This document shows, in pieces, positions 1-6,427 of a DNA stretch of 6,427 bases. The position numbers and the translations under genes were made by a program. The stretch spans positions 139,213 through 145,639 of the forward strand of contig NZ_JH164926.1 in NCBI RefSeq assembly GCF_000226875.1, given 5' to 3'. Origin of the DNA: Neisseria shayeganii 871. GTDB taxonomy: Bacteria; Pseudomonadota; Gammaproteobacteria; Burkholderiales; Neisseriaceae. Position 1 is the first letter of the stretch; the number at the start of each line of letters is the position of its first letter. Below the pieces are notes generated by a model. That model was not told where the DNA came from, did no database searches, and saw only the letters and a list, made by a program, of their open reading frames with translations.

Positions 1-234
1 CTCTAGCAACCCACACTGAAAAATTATGCGCTTCATTCATACGGATTTTGGGCAGCAGGGCAAGTTATTAAAGGACGAAGGATACAACAAACACCTGCAA
101 TCTACCGTTTTGATTTTGGCTCCGTAGGGATGGGAGGCTTGTAAAAAAACATTCACGTTAATTTTTAAATAAAACAATCTATTATTTGTATGGAGGAGGT
201 GCTTGCCGGCCAATGGGCCAAGGTAGGGCGGGCA

Positions 235-263
235 TTTATATTTCACGCATTTTGGGTTATGAT
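235..263 (+). promoter_or_regulatory. candidate sigma-70 promoter of acnB
   Basis: TTTATA (235-240, 4 of 6 matches to the -35 consensus) and TATGAT (258-263, 5 of 6 to the -10 consensus) are separated by exactly 17 bp. Transcription would begin around base 270, so the hairpin at 281-349 would lie at the very 5' end of a leader of about 130 nt. This is consensus matching only. A weaker alternative -10 (TATTAT, 180-185) lies further upstream without a good -35. Confidence 0.35.
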
Positions 264-280
264 GCGCGGTGCTGCCGGAA

Positions 281-349
281 CCTGTTTATAGTCTGTCTGA
301 AGGCCTTGTTTCGCGTGCCTATCTGTTCTGCAGGCAGACCACAAACAGG
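281..349 (+). other. long hairpin in acnB leader
   Basis: An outer stem CCTGTTT (281-287) / AAACAGG (343-349) and an inner stem GTCTGTCTG (291-299) / CAGGCAGAC (331-339, one G-U pair in RNA) are separated by a symmetrical 3x3 internal loop (ATA/CAC). The apical loop is 31 nt and includes the small palindrome AAGGCCTT. There is no T-run after the structure, so it does not look like a simple intrinsic terminator. It lies between the candidate promoter and the acnB start, so a role in mRNA stability or translational control of acnB is possible. That role is inference, and the stem itself is read directly from the sequence. Confidence 0.55.
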
Positions 350-391
350 TTCTCATGCCCCCGATTAGAAAAATTTAACCTGCCCTGACAA

Positions 392-396
392 AAGGA
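392..396 (+). promoter_or_regulatory. acnB ribosome binding site
   Basis: AAGGA lies 7 nt before the ATG at 404. This fits the Shine-Dalgarno consensus and fixes the acnB start, which also aligns with the N-terminus of E. coli AcnB (MLEEYRK). Confidence 0.8.
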
Positions 397-403
397 AACC
401 ACC

Positions 404-2989
404 ATGTTAGAAGCCTACCGCAAAGCTGCCGCAGAGCGCGAAGCCCTCGGTATCCCCGCTCTTCCCCTCTCCGCGCAGCAAACCGCCGATTTGGTTGAAT
501 TGCTGAAAAATCCGCCCGCCGGCGAAGGCGAGTTTTTGGTTGACCTGCTGGCCAACCGCGTGCCGCCCGGCGTGGACGACGCTTCCAAAGTCAAAGCCTC
601 TTTCCTGGCCGCTGTGGCCGAAGGCAGCGTACAAAGCCCGCTGATTTCCCCCGAATACGCCACCAAACTGCTGGGCACCATGCTCGGCGGTTACAACATC
701 CATCCGCTGATCGAGTTGTTGGACAACGACAAACTGGCCCCCATTGCCGCCGAAGGCTTGAAACACACCTTGCTGATGTTCGATTCTTTCCACGACGTGC
801 AGGAAAAAGCCGAAAAAGGCAATGCACACGCCAAAGCCGTTTTGGAATCTTGGGCCAACGCCGAATGGTTCACTTCGCGCGACAAAGTGCCGGAAAAAAT
901 CACCGTTACCGTCTTCAAAGTGGACGGTGAAACCAATACCGACGACCTCTCTCCCGCGCCCGACGCCTGGAGCCGCCCCGACATTCCGCTGCACGCCTTG
1001 GCCATGCTGAAAAACCCGCGTGACGGCATCCACCCCGACAAACCCGGTGAAATCGGCCCCATCAAGCTGCTGGAAGAACTGAAAGCCAAAGGCCACCCCG
1101 TTGCTTATGTCGGCGACGTAGTGGGCACCGGCTCTTCCCGCAAATCCGCCACCAACTCCGTCATCTGGCATACCGGTTTGGACATTCCGTTCGTGCCGAA
1201 CAAACGCTACGGCGGCGTATGCTTGGGCGGCAAAATCGCACCGATTTTCTTCAACACCCAAGAAGACTCCGGCGCCTTGCCGATTGAGGTGGATGTATCG
1301 CAACTGAACATGGGCGATGTGGTCGATATCCTGCCTTACGAAGGCAAGATTGTGAAAAACGGCGAAACCGTTGCCGAATTCCAATTGAAATCACAAGTGT
1401 TGCTGGACGAAGTACAAGCCGGCGGCCGGATTAACCTGATCATCGGCCGCGGCCTGACCGCCAAAGCCCGTGAAGCTTTGGGCTTGCCCGCCTCTACCGA
1501 ATTCCGCCTGCCGCAAGCGCCTGCCGAAAGCAATGCCGGCTTTACCTTGGCGCAAAAAATGGTCGGCCGCGCCTGCGGCCTGCCCGAAGGCCAAGGCGTG
1601 CGCCCCGGCACTTACTGCGAACCGCGCATGACCACCGTGGGTTCTCAAGACACCACCGGCCCGATGACCCGCGACGAATTGAAAGACTTGGCTTGCTTGG
1701 GCTTCTCCGCCGACTTGGTGATGCAGTCTTTCTGCCATACCGCCGCTTATCCGAAACCGGTAGACGTAAAAACCCATAAAGAGTTGCCTGAATTTATTTC
1801 TACCCGCGGCGGCGTGTCTCTGCGTCCGGGCGACGGCGTGATCCACTCATGGCTGAACCGCTTACTGCTGCCCGATACTGTCGGCACCGGTGGCGACTCG
1901 CACACCCGCTTCCCCTTAGGCATTTCCTTCCCGGCCGGCTCCGGCTTGGTGGCCTTTGCCGCCGCCACCGGCGTCATGCCTTTGGATATGCCTGAGTCCG
2001 TATTGGTGCGTTTCAGCGGCAAACTGCAGCCGGGCGTGACCCTGCGCGACTTGGTCAATGCCATTCCGCTGTACGCCATCAAACAAGGTTTGCTGACCGT
2101 GGCCAAAGCCGGCAAGAAAAACATCTTCTCCGGCCGCATTTTGGAAATCGAAGGTCTGCCCGATTTGAAAGTGGAGCAAGCGTTTGAATTGTCAGACGCC
2201 TCTGCCGAGCGTTCTGCCGCCGGCTGTACCGTGAAGCTCAATAAAGAGCCGATCATCGAGTACATGAAGTCCAATGTGGTCTTGATGAAAAACATGATTG
2301 CCGACGGCTACAAAGATCCGCGCACACTGGAACGCCGCATCAAAGCCATGGAAGCTTGGCTGGCCGATCCGCAGCTCTTGGAAGCCGACAAAGACGCGGA
2401 ATACGCCGCCGTGATCGACATCAATATGGACGACATCAAAGAGCCCATCATTGCCTGCCCGAACGATCCGGACGACGTGTGCTTCATGTCTGAAAAATCC
2501 GGCACCGTGATCGATGAAGTGTTCATCGGTTCGTGCATGACCAACATCGGCCACTTCCGTGCGGCTTCCAAGTTGTTGGAAGGCAAGAGCGATATTCCGG
2601 TGCGCCTGTGGGTGGCTCCACCGACCAAGATGGATGCGCAAGAGTTGACCAACGAAGGCCACTACGGTGTGTTGGGCCGCGCCGGTGCGCGTATGGAAAT
2701 GCCGGGCTGCTCATTGTGCATGGGTAATCAAGCGCAAGTGCGCGAAGGCGCTACCGTGATGTCCACTTCCACCCGCAACTTTCCGAACCGTTTGGGTAAA
2801 AACACCAATGTGTTCTTGGGTTCTGCGGAGCTGGCGGCCATTTGCTCGAAGCTGGGCAAAATCCCCACTATTGAGGAATACCAAGCCAATATCGGCATCA
2901 TCAACGAGCAAGGCGACCAAATCTACCGCTACATGAACTTCAACGAAATCGACAGCTACAACCAAGTGGCCGAGAGCGTGAACGTTTAA
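404..2989 (+). CDS. acnB: aconitate hydratase B (bifunctional aconitase / 2-methylisocitrate dehydratase)
   Basis: AcnB interconverts citrate and isocitrate through cis-aconitate in the cytosolic TCA cycle; the family can also hydrate 2-methyl-cis-aconitate. The 861-residue protein matches the usual AcnB length (E. coli 865) and can be aligned along its whole length from memory. Order: N-terminal HEAT-like domain (about 1-160), the swivel domain placed early in the chain as is typical of AcnB (about 165-380, with GTGSSRKSATNS near 241-252), then the three catalytic domains. The 4Fe-4S ligands are present as Cys711 (GSCMTNIGH) and Cys769/Cys772 (GCSLCMGN). Other conserved segments are GSQDTTGPMTRDELKDLA (413-430) and GGDSHTRFP (496-504). 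An AAGGA site lies 7 nt upstream of the ATG. The gene converges with icd and ends in a strong terminator. In E. coli the apo-form of AcnB binds mRNA; whether this one does is unknown. Nothing in the frame looks damaged. Confidence 0.98.
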   Translation: MLEAYRKAAAEREALGIPALPLSAQQTADLVELLKNPPAGEGEFLVDLLANRVPPGVDDASKVKASFLAAVAEGSVQSPLISPEYATKLLGTMLGGYNIHPLIELLDNDKLAPIAAEGLKHTLLMFDSFHDVQEKAEKGNAHAKAVLESWANAEWFTSRDKVPEKITVTVFKVDGETNTDDLSPAPDAWSRPDIPLHALAMLKNPRDGIHPDKPGEIGPIKLLEELKAKGHPVAYVGDVVGTGSSRKSATNSVIWHTGLDIPFVPNKRYGGVCLGGKIAPIFFNTQEDSGALPIEVDVSQLNMGDVVDILPYEGKIVKNGETVAEFQLKSQVLLDEVQAGGRINLIIGRGLTAKAREALGLPASTEFRLPQAPAESNAGFTLAQKMVGRACGLPEGQGVRPGTYCEPRMTTVGSQDTTGPMTRDELKDLACLGFSADLVMQSFCHTAAYPKPVDVKTHKELPEFISTRGGVSLRPGDGVIHSWLNRLLLPDTVGTGGDSHTRFPLGISFPAGSGLVAFAAATGVMPLDMPESVLVRFSGKLQPGVTLRDLVNAIPLYAIKQGLLTVAKAGKKNIFSGRILEIEGLPDLKVEQAFELSDASAERSAAGCTVKLNKEPIIEYMKSNVVLMKNMIADGYKDPRTLERRIKAMEAWLADPQLLEADKDAEYAAVIDINMDDIKEPIIACPNDPDDVCFMSEKSGTVIDEVFIGSCMTNIGHFRAASKLLEGKSDIPVRLWVAPPTKMDAQELTNEGHYGVLGRAGARMEMPGCSLCMGNQAQVREGATVMSTSTRNFPNRLGKNTNVFLGSAELAAICSKLGKIPTIEEYQANIGIINEQGDQIYRYMNFNEIDSYNQVAESVNV

Positions 2990-3004
2990 GCAGCAGGGCC
3001 TGTT

Positions 3005-3033
3005 TTCAGGTAGCCTCATCAGGGCTACCTGAA
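3005..3033. repeat. inverted pair of DNA uptake sequences (eikDUS) after acnB
   Basis: TTCAGGTAGCCT (3005-3016) is a perfect reverse-oriented AGGCTACCTGAA, and GGGCTACCTGAA (3022-3033) is a forward copy with one mismatch. The shared 11 bp form a stem around a 7-nt loop. Inverted DUS pairs just after genes are common in the Neisseriaceae, where they mark DNA for uptake by transformation and may assist termination. This one lies 15 nt after the acnB stop and immediately before the T-tailed terminator. Confidence 0.85.
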
Positions 3034-3036
3034 CAG

Positions 3037-3063
3037 AAAAAAGCGGCATTTGCCGCTTTTTTT
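3037..3063 (+). terminator. strong intrinsic terminator of acnB, probably bidirectional
   Basis: An A6-GCGGC arm (3037-3047) pairs with GCCGC-T6 (3052-3062) around an ATTT loop, followed by a seventh T. The GC core flanked by A-run and T-run works on both strands. It ends acnB transcription 48 nt past the stop codon and can also stop leftward transcripts coming from icd. On the minus strand a short open frame stops at 3062-3064, at the edge of this stem. Confidence 0.9.
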
Positions 3064-3141
3064 ATCGCCAGCGGATAGGCAACTGATGCGCTTGCCGCTT
3101 GGACCATCCGTACCATGCGCCGATAATCGACAGCCACAAGA

Positions 3142-3205
3142 AAAGGCTACCTGAAACCTTTTGGCTGGGCGGTAAACCCGCCTTGCCCGTTTTCAGGTAG
3201 CCTTT
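3142..3205 (-). terminator. inverted eikDUS pair forming the probable icd terminator
   Basis: A perfect forward DUS (3144-3155) and a perfect reverse DUS (3192-3203) lie in 15-bp exactly complementary arms (3142-3156 and 3191-3205). The 34-nt loop between them contains a smaller GGCGG/CCGCC hairpin (3168-3172 / 3178-3182). Read on the minus strand, the hairpin begins 22 nt after the icd stop and is followed by a short T-run (TTTTCTT). This is a typical neisserial DUS-type terminator, weaker in its T-tail than the one at 3037-3063. Both DUS copies match 12/12. Confidence 0.75.
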
Positions 3206-3227
3206 CGGCTGATTGGTCGTGCCGTGC

Positions 3228-4467
<1,240 letters not shown>

Positions 4468-4471
4468 GGCG

Positions 4472-4477
4472 TCTCCT
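4472..4477 (-). promoter_or_regulatory. icd ribosome binding site
   Basis: On the minus strand AGGAGA lies 4 nt before the ATG at 4467. It supports translation starting at 4467 rather than at the internal ATG 4346, and so shows that the A7 frameshift falls inside the real coding sequence. Confidence 0.8.
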
Positions 4478-4535
4478 GTGATGGGTTGCTTGTTCTGAAT
4501 CGGAGTTTCGGGCAAACGCTCGAAACGGACGGCGC

Positions 4536-4541
4536 ATTATC
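4536..4541 (-). promoter_or_regulatory. possible -10 element of an icd promoter
   Basis: On the minus strand GATAAT (5 of 6 matches to TATAAT) lies about 69 nt before the icd start. No convincing -35 element is found at 16-18 bp, so this is weak. icd could instead, or also, be read through from copZ, since no strong terminator separates them. Confidence 0.25.
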
Positions 4542-4582
4542 CTAGATTTCGCGGGCGAATGCCACCGTTTTGCGCCGGTCGG

Positions 4583-4604
4583 GGCGGGTTTCAGGTAGCC
4601 CGCC
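4583..4604 (-). repeat. eikDUS copy inside a GC-clamped hairpin after copZ
   Basis: A reverse-oriented DUS with one mismatch (4590-4601, 11/12) lies between complementary arms GGCGGG (4583-4588) and CCCGCC (4599-4604). The hairpin begins 7 nt after the copZ-like stop codon. No T-run follows on the minus strand, so termination here would be weak at best. Confidence 0.6.
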
Positions 4605-4611
4605 GGGCGGC

Positions 4612-4818
4612 TTAAACCACGTCGAAACCGCCGTCTTCCACGGCTTCGATCAGAGCCTGCTCCGAAGTTGCGGCGGGGTCGAAAGTGACCACGGCCTGCT
4701 TCTGCTCGTAGCTTACGTCTGCCTGCTGCACGCCCGGCACGGCCTGCAGGATTTTGGCCACGCTTTTGGCACAGCCGCCGCAGGTCATGCCTTCGATATT
4801 CAAAGTTGAAGTTTGCAT
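4612..4818 (-). CDS. copZ: heavy-metal-associated domain protein (CopZ-like copper chaperone)
   Basis: A 68-residue single HMA domain protein. Proteins of this type bind Cu(I) with two cysteines in the cytosol and hand it to a copper P-type ATPase or a regulator. The binding motif GMTCGGC is at residues 10-16 with Cys13 and Cys16; the rest follows the babbab ferredoxin-like pattern (VSYEQKQAVVTFDP, then AVEDGGFDVV at the C-terminus). I chose the ATG at 4818 because AAAGGA sits 5 nt upstream and the domain begins immediately. ATG 4821 is too near the site, and TTG 4833 would place the site inside the gene. It lies between xanQ and icd on the same strand, 64 bp after xanQ, with no copper ATPase in the window. 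Metal choice (Cu versus another soft metal) cannot be settled from the sequence, so the symbol is tentative. Confidence 0.88.
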   Translation of the reverse strand: MQTSTLNIEGMTCGGCAKSVAKILQAVPGVQQADVSYEQKQAVVTFDPAATSEQALIEAVEDGGFDVV

Positions 4819-4864
4819 CATTATCCTTTCCAATTTGCTGTCAACATAAACGCTGGCGGTGTTC

Positions 4865-4876
4865 AGGCTACCTGAA
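4865..4876 (+). repeat. DNA uptake sequence (eikDUS) between xanQ and copZ
   Basis: A perfect AGGCTACCTGAA. With three preceding bases it also forms a short hairpin (TTCAGG-CTA-CCTGAA, 4862-4876) that begins 6 nt after the xanQ stop codon. It has no T-tail, so readthrough into copZ is likely. Confidence 0.85.
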
Positions 4877-4882
4877 AAGCCG

Positions 4883-6265
4883 TCAGCCCTCTCCGCTCAG
4901 GAAGACCGGTTTGTCCTGCCGGTCGTGCGGCAGAATCAGGTTCAGCAGCACGGCGGTGATGCCGCCGGCCGCAATCGCATTACGGAACACTTCCGGCAGC
5001 ATTTTAAACACATCCGGCTCGAATGCCACGCCCAAACCGATGCCCACCGCCGTGGCGGCAATCACCGCTTCGCGGCGGTTGATGCCGTGGGTCATGATGA
5101 TGCGCACGCCGGCCATGGCAATCAGGCCGAACATCAGCACCATGGCGCCGCCCAATACCGGAGAGGGGATGGTGGTGAAGGCGCGGCCGACCACCGGAAA
5201 CAGGCCGAACAGCACCAAAATCGTGGCGATGAATTTGCCCACGTGGCGGGAAGCCACGCCGGTCATTTGGATCACGCCGTTGTTTTGGGCAAAAGTGGTC
5301 AGCGGCAGGGAACCGAGCGCGGTGGCAATCACCGACACCAAACCGTCGGCAAACACGCCGCCGCGCAGACGCTTTTGAAAGGTTTCGCCTTCGTAGGGCT
5401 GGCCGGATACCATGGCGGTGGCGGTCAGGTCGCCCACGGCTTCAAACACGCTGAGCAGATAAATGGTGCCGGCCACCAAAAAGGCGGTCCAATCAAAAGC
5501 GAAACCGTATTTGAACGGTGTGGGAACGGTTACCAATGGCACGTCTTTTAAAGCGGAAAAATCCACCATGCCCATTAGCAGGGCAGCAATATAGCCGGCA
5601 ATCAGGCCCACGGCGATGCCGCTCATGCGCAGGAAGGGATTGCGCATACAGTTGAACAGCAGCACCACCACCAAAACAAAAGCGGCCAAGCCGATATTGC
5701 GCAGCGAGCCGAAGTCTTCCGTGCCTTTGGCGCCGAAACCGCCGCCGAAATCGATGATGCCGATGTGGATCAGGCTCAGGCCGATGAGCAGCACCACCAC
5801 GCCGCTGACGGTGGGGGTGATCACCCGCTTCAGATAAGGCAACACCCAAGCTGCACCACACACCAAGAATGCGCCCACAAAAGACACCCCCAACAGGGTG
5901 GAAATCATGGCGTTTTCATCCAGACCGCCTTCACGCATCGATATGCCCAAAGAAATCATTACGCCGACAAAAGAAAAGTTGACCGACTGAATCGACAACA
6001 TGCCGGAACCTACCGGCCCGAAGCGGTTGACCTGCAAAAAGGTGCCGATGCCGGAAGCCACCATGGCCATTGACACCAAATAAGCCGTCATTTCCACCGG
6101 CAGTTGGAGCGCCCCGCCCACAATCAGGGCCGGGGTGACCATGGGCACAAAAATCGCCAGCAGGTGAGTCACGGCGCTGATTAAGGCATTCAAAAAAGGA
6201 GGTTTGTCTTCCAAGCGATAGACCAAATCGGCCTCGGCGCTGGGTTTGGTTTCGGCATCGGCCAT
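4883..6265 (-). CDS. xanQ: xanthine permease, NCS2/NAT family (XanQ type)
   Basis: A 460-residue inner-membrane, proton-coupled purine importer of the nucleobase-ascorbate transporter family (UraA fold, about 14 membrane segments). The protein follows E. coli XanQ (466 residues) closely from LVYRLEDKPPF near the N-terminus to the end, much more than XanP. The family signature QNNGVIQMTG is at 327-336. Residues known to matter in XanQ are all present at a constant +3 offset: His34, Asn96, Glu275 and Asp279 (FEAVGDLTATAMVS), Asp307, Gln327 and Asn328. This supports xanthine as the substrate, though uric acid or related purines cannot be excluded. The start has only a weak GGA 8 nt upstream, but ATG 6265 gives the expected N-terminus. 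A perfect palindrome about 78 bp upstream may be a control site. No purine-degradation gene is in the window. copZ follows 64 bp downstream. Confidence 0.95.
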   Translation of the reverse strand: MADAETKPSAEADLVYRLEDKPPFLNALISAVTHLLAIFVPMVTPALIVGGALQLPVEMTAYLVSMAMVASGIGTFLQVNRFGPVGSGMLSIQSVNFSFVGVMISLGISMREGGLDENAMISTLLGVSFVGAFLVCGAAWVLPYLKRVITPTVSGVVVLLIGLSLIHIGIIDFGGGFGAKGTEDFGSLRNIGLAAFVLVVVLLFNCMRNPFLRMSGIAVGLIAGYIAALLMGMVDFSALKDVPLVTVPTPFKYGFAFDWTAFLVAGTIYLLSVFEAVGDLTATAMVSGQPYEGETFQKRLRGGVFADGLVSVIATALGSLPLTTFAQNNGVIQMTGVASRHVGKFIATILVLFGLFPVVGRAFTTIPSPVLGGAMVLMFGLIAMAGVRIIMTHGINRREAVIAATAVGIGLGVAFEPDVFKMLPEVFRNAIAAGGITAVLLNLILPHDRQDKPVFLSGEG

Positions 6266-6308
6266 AATGAAAATCCAGTAAAGAAAGTGTGAAAATTAAG
6301 GGGCGTAA

Positions 6309-6314
6309 ATTTTA
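6309..6314 (-). promoter_or_regulatory. possible -10 element of xanQ
   Basis: On the minus strand TAAAAT (5 of 6 matches to TATAAT) lies about 43 nt before the xanQ start, giving a plausible leader of about 35 nt. The hexamer 17 bp upstream (TTTTAA) is a poor -35, so the call is weak. It may depend on an activator. Confidence 0.22.
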
Positions 6315-6342
6315 CTCAATCTTTAGAGGTATTAAAAGCCAT

Positions 6343-6356
6343 TCTGTATATACAGA
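6343..6356. promoter_or_regulatory. 14-bp perfect palindrome upstream of xanQ, possible operator
   Basis: TCTGTATATACAGA is fully self-complementary. It sits upstream of the weak -10 candidate of xanQ, in AT-rich intergenic DNA, where a repressor or activator dimer could bind. Its TGTATATACA core resembles operators described for some GntR/HutC-family regulators, but no regulator is visible in the window. It is not a LexA box, because the CTGT and ACAG halves are only 4 bp apart instead of 8. Confidence 0.3.
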
Positions 6357-6373
6357 TAAAACCAAGATAAAAC
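6354..6373. repeat. 9-bp direct repeat with 11-bp period next to the palindrome
   Basis: AGATAAAAC occurs at 6354-6362 and again at 6365-6373, so the copies are offset by 11 bp, about one helical turn. The first copy shares its first three bases with the end of the palindrome at 6343-6356. Such in-phase repeats can be protein-binding sites, but chance is possible in AT-rich DNA. Confidence 0.35.
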
Positions 6374-6427
6374 TTGATGTTACTTATAAACGCATGCCCT
6401 ATTTATTTTAATAGTAATAATTATCTT

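Larger units (their letters stand above)
1..403. other. non-coding region upstream of acnB
   Basis: No convincing gene is visible here on either strand. Short open frames exist (minus strand 37-246, plus strand 186-368), but their translations show no recognisable domain and low-complexity composition, and they lack good ribosome binding sites. Bases 1 to about 190 are clearly AT-rich and become GC-rich afterwards. The part nearest acnB carries a candidate promoter, a long hairpin and the acnB ribosome binding site, each listed separately. I see no tRNA or insertion sequence, and no DUS of the dialect used elsewhere in the window. Confidence 0.6.

Noticed and set aside
37..246. 69-codon minus-strand open frame upstream of acnB
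   Set aside because: It lies in AT-rich intergenic DNA, has no ribosome binding site or recognisable motif, and its composition is not protein-like.
186..368. 60-codon plus-strand open frame before acnB
   Set aside because: It needs a TTG start, overlaps the promoter candidate and hairpin, and resembles nothing I know.
407..1384. 325-codon minus-strand open frame opposite acnB, and several shorter ones up to 3049
   Set aside because: They are antisense shadows of acnB with no domains, and the acnB frame is continuous and well conserved.
4819..4833. longer copZ starts at TTG 4833 or ATG 4821
   Set aside because: The ribosome binding site AAAGGA lies inside the TTG-start version and only 2 nt before ATG 4821; ATG 4818 has proper spacing and gives a normal HMA domain.
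4839..4844. perfect TTGACA -35 box for copZ on the minus strand
   Set aside because: Any -10 at 15-18 bp would overlap the copZ start codon, which has a clear ribosome binding site and so should not be leaderless; probably coincidence.
4615..6265. frameshift or truncation in xanQ or copZ
   Set aside because: Both frames are continuous and full length, with all key residues in place; only icd is disrupted.
6343..6356. LexA (SOS) box upstream of xanQ
   Set aside because: CTGT and ACAG halves are present but separated by 4 bp, whereas LexA boxes need 8.

Overview
The window looks like chromosomal DNA of a member of the Neisseriaceae, most likely Eikenella or a close relative. The main clue is the 12-mer AGGCTACCTGAA, which matches the DNA uptake sequence (DUS) dialect known from Eikenella ('eikDUS'). 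It occurs four times perfectly and twice with one mismatch, always outside genes. The proteins closely resemble known beta/gamma-proteobacterial housekeeping proteins, and the coding DNA is GC-rich with AT-rich gene flanks.

Layout. Bases 1-403 contain no convincing gene. They hold an AT-rich stretch, a candidate promoter (235-263), a long hairpin (281-349) and the ribosome binding site of acnB. acnB (aconitase B, 404-2989, +) follows. Bases 2990-3227 are a compact convergent intergenic region with an inverted DUS pair, a strong intrinsic terminator (3037-3063) and a second inverted DUS pair that can end icd transcription (3142-3205). icd (NADP isocitrate dehydrogenase, minus strand) spans 3228-4467, but its frame is broken near the start by a run of seven A. 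Upstream of icd, also on the minus strand, come a small CxxC heavy-metal-binding protein (copZ-like, 4612-4818) and a XanQ-type xanthine permease (4883-6265). The right end (6266-6427) is AT-rich and holds the upstream region of the permease gene, with a perfect 14-bp palindrome and a 9-bp tandem repeat.

Function. AcnB and Icd carry out consecutive TCA-cycle steps (citrate to isocitrate to 2-oxoglutarate), and their genes converge tail to tail. The permease and metal-binding protein have no evident metabolic link to them. xanQ and copZ are close enough (64 bp) to share a transcript.

Most of the window is ordinary core genome, and I found no new multi-gene system. The points worth a second look are the icd frameshift, the acnB leader hairpin, a short unexplained minus-strand reading frame that stops exactly at the terminator between acnB and icd, and the palindrome/repeat cluster upstream of xanQ.
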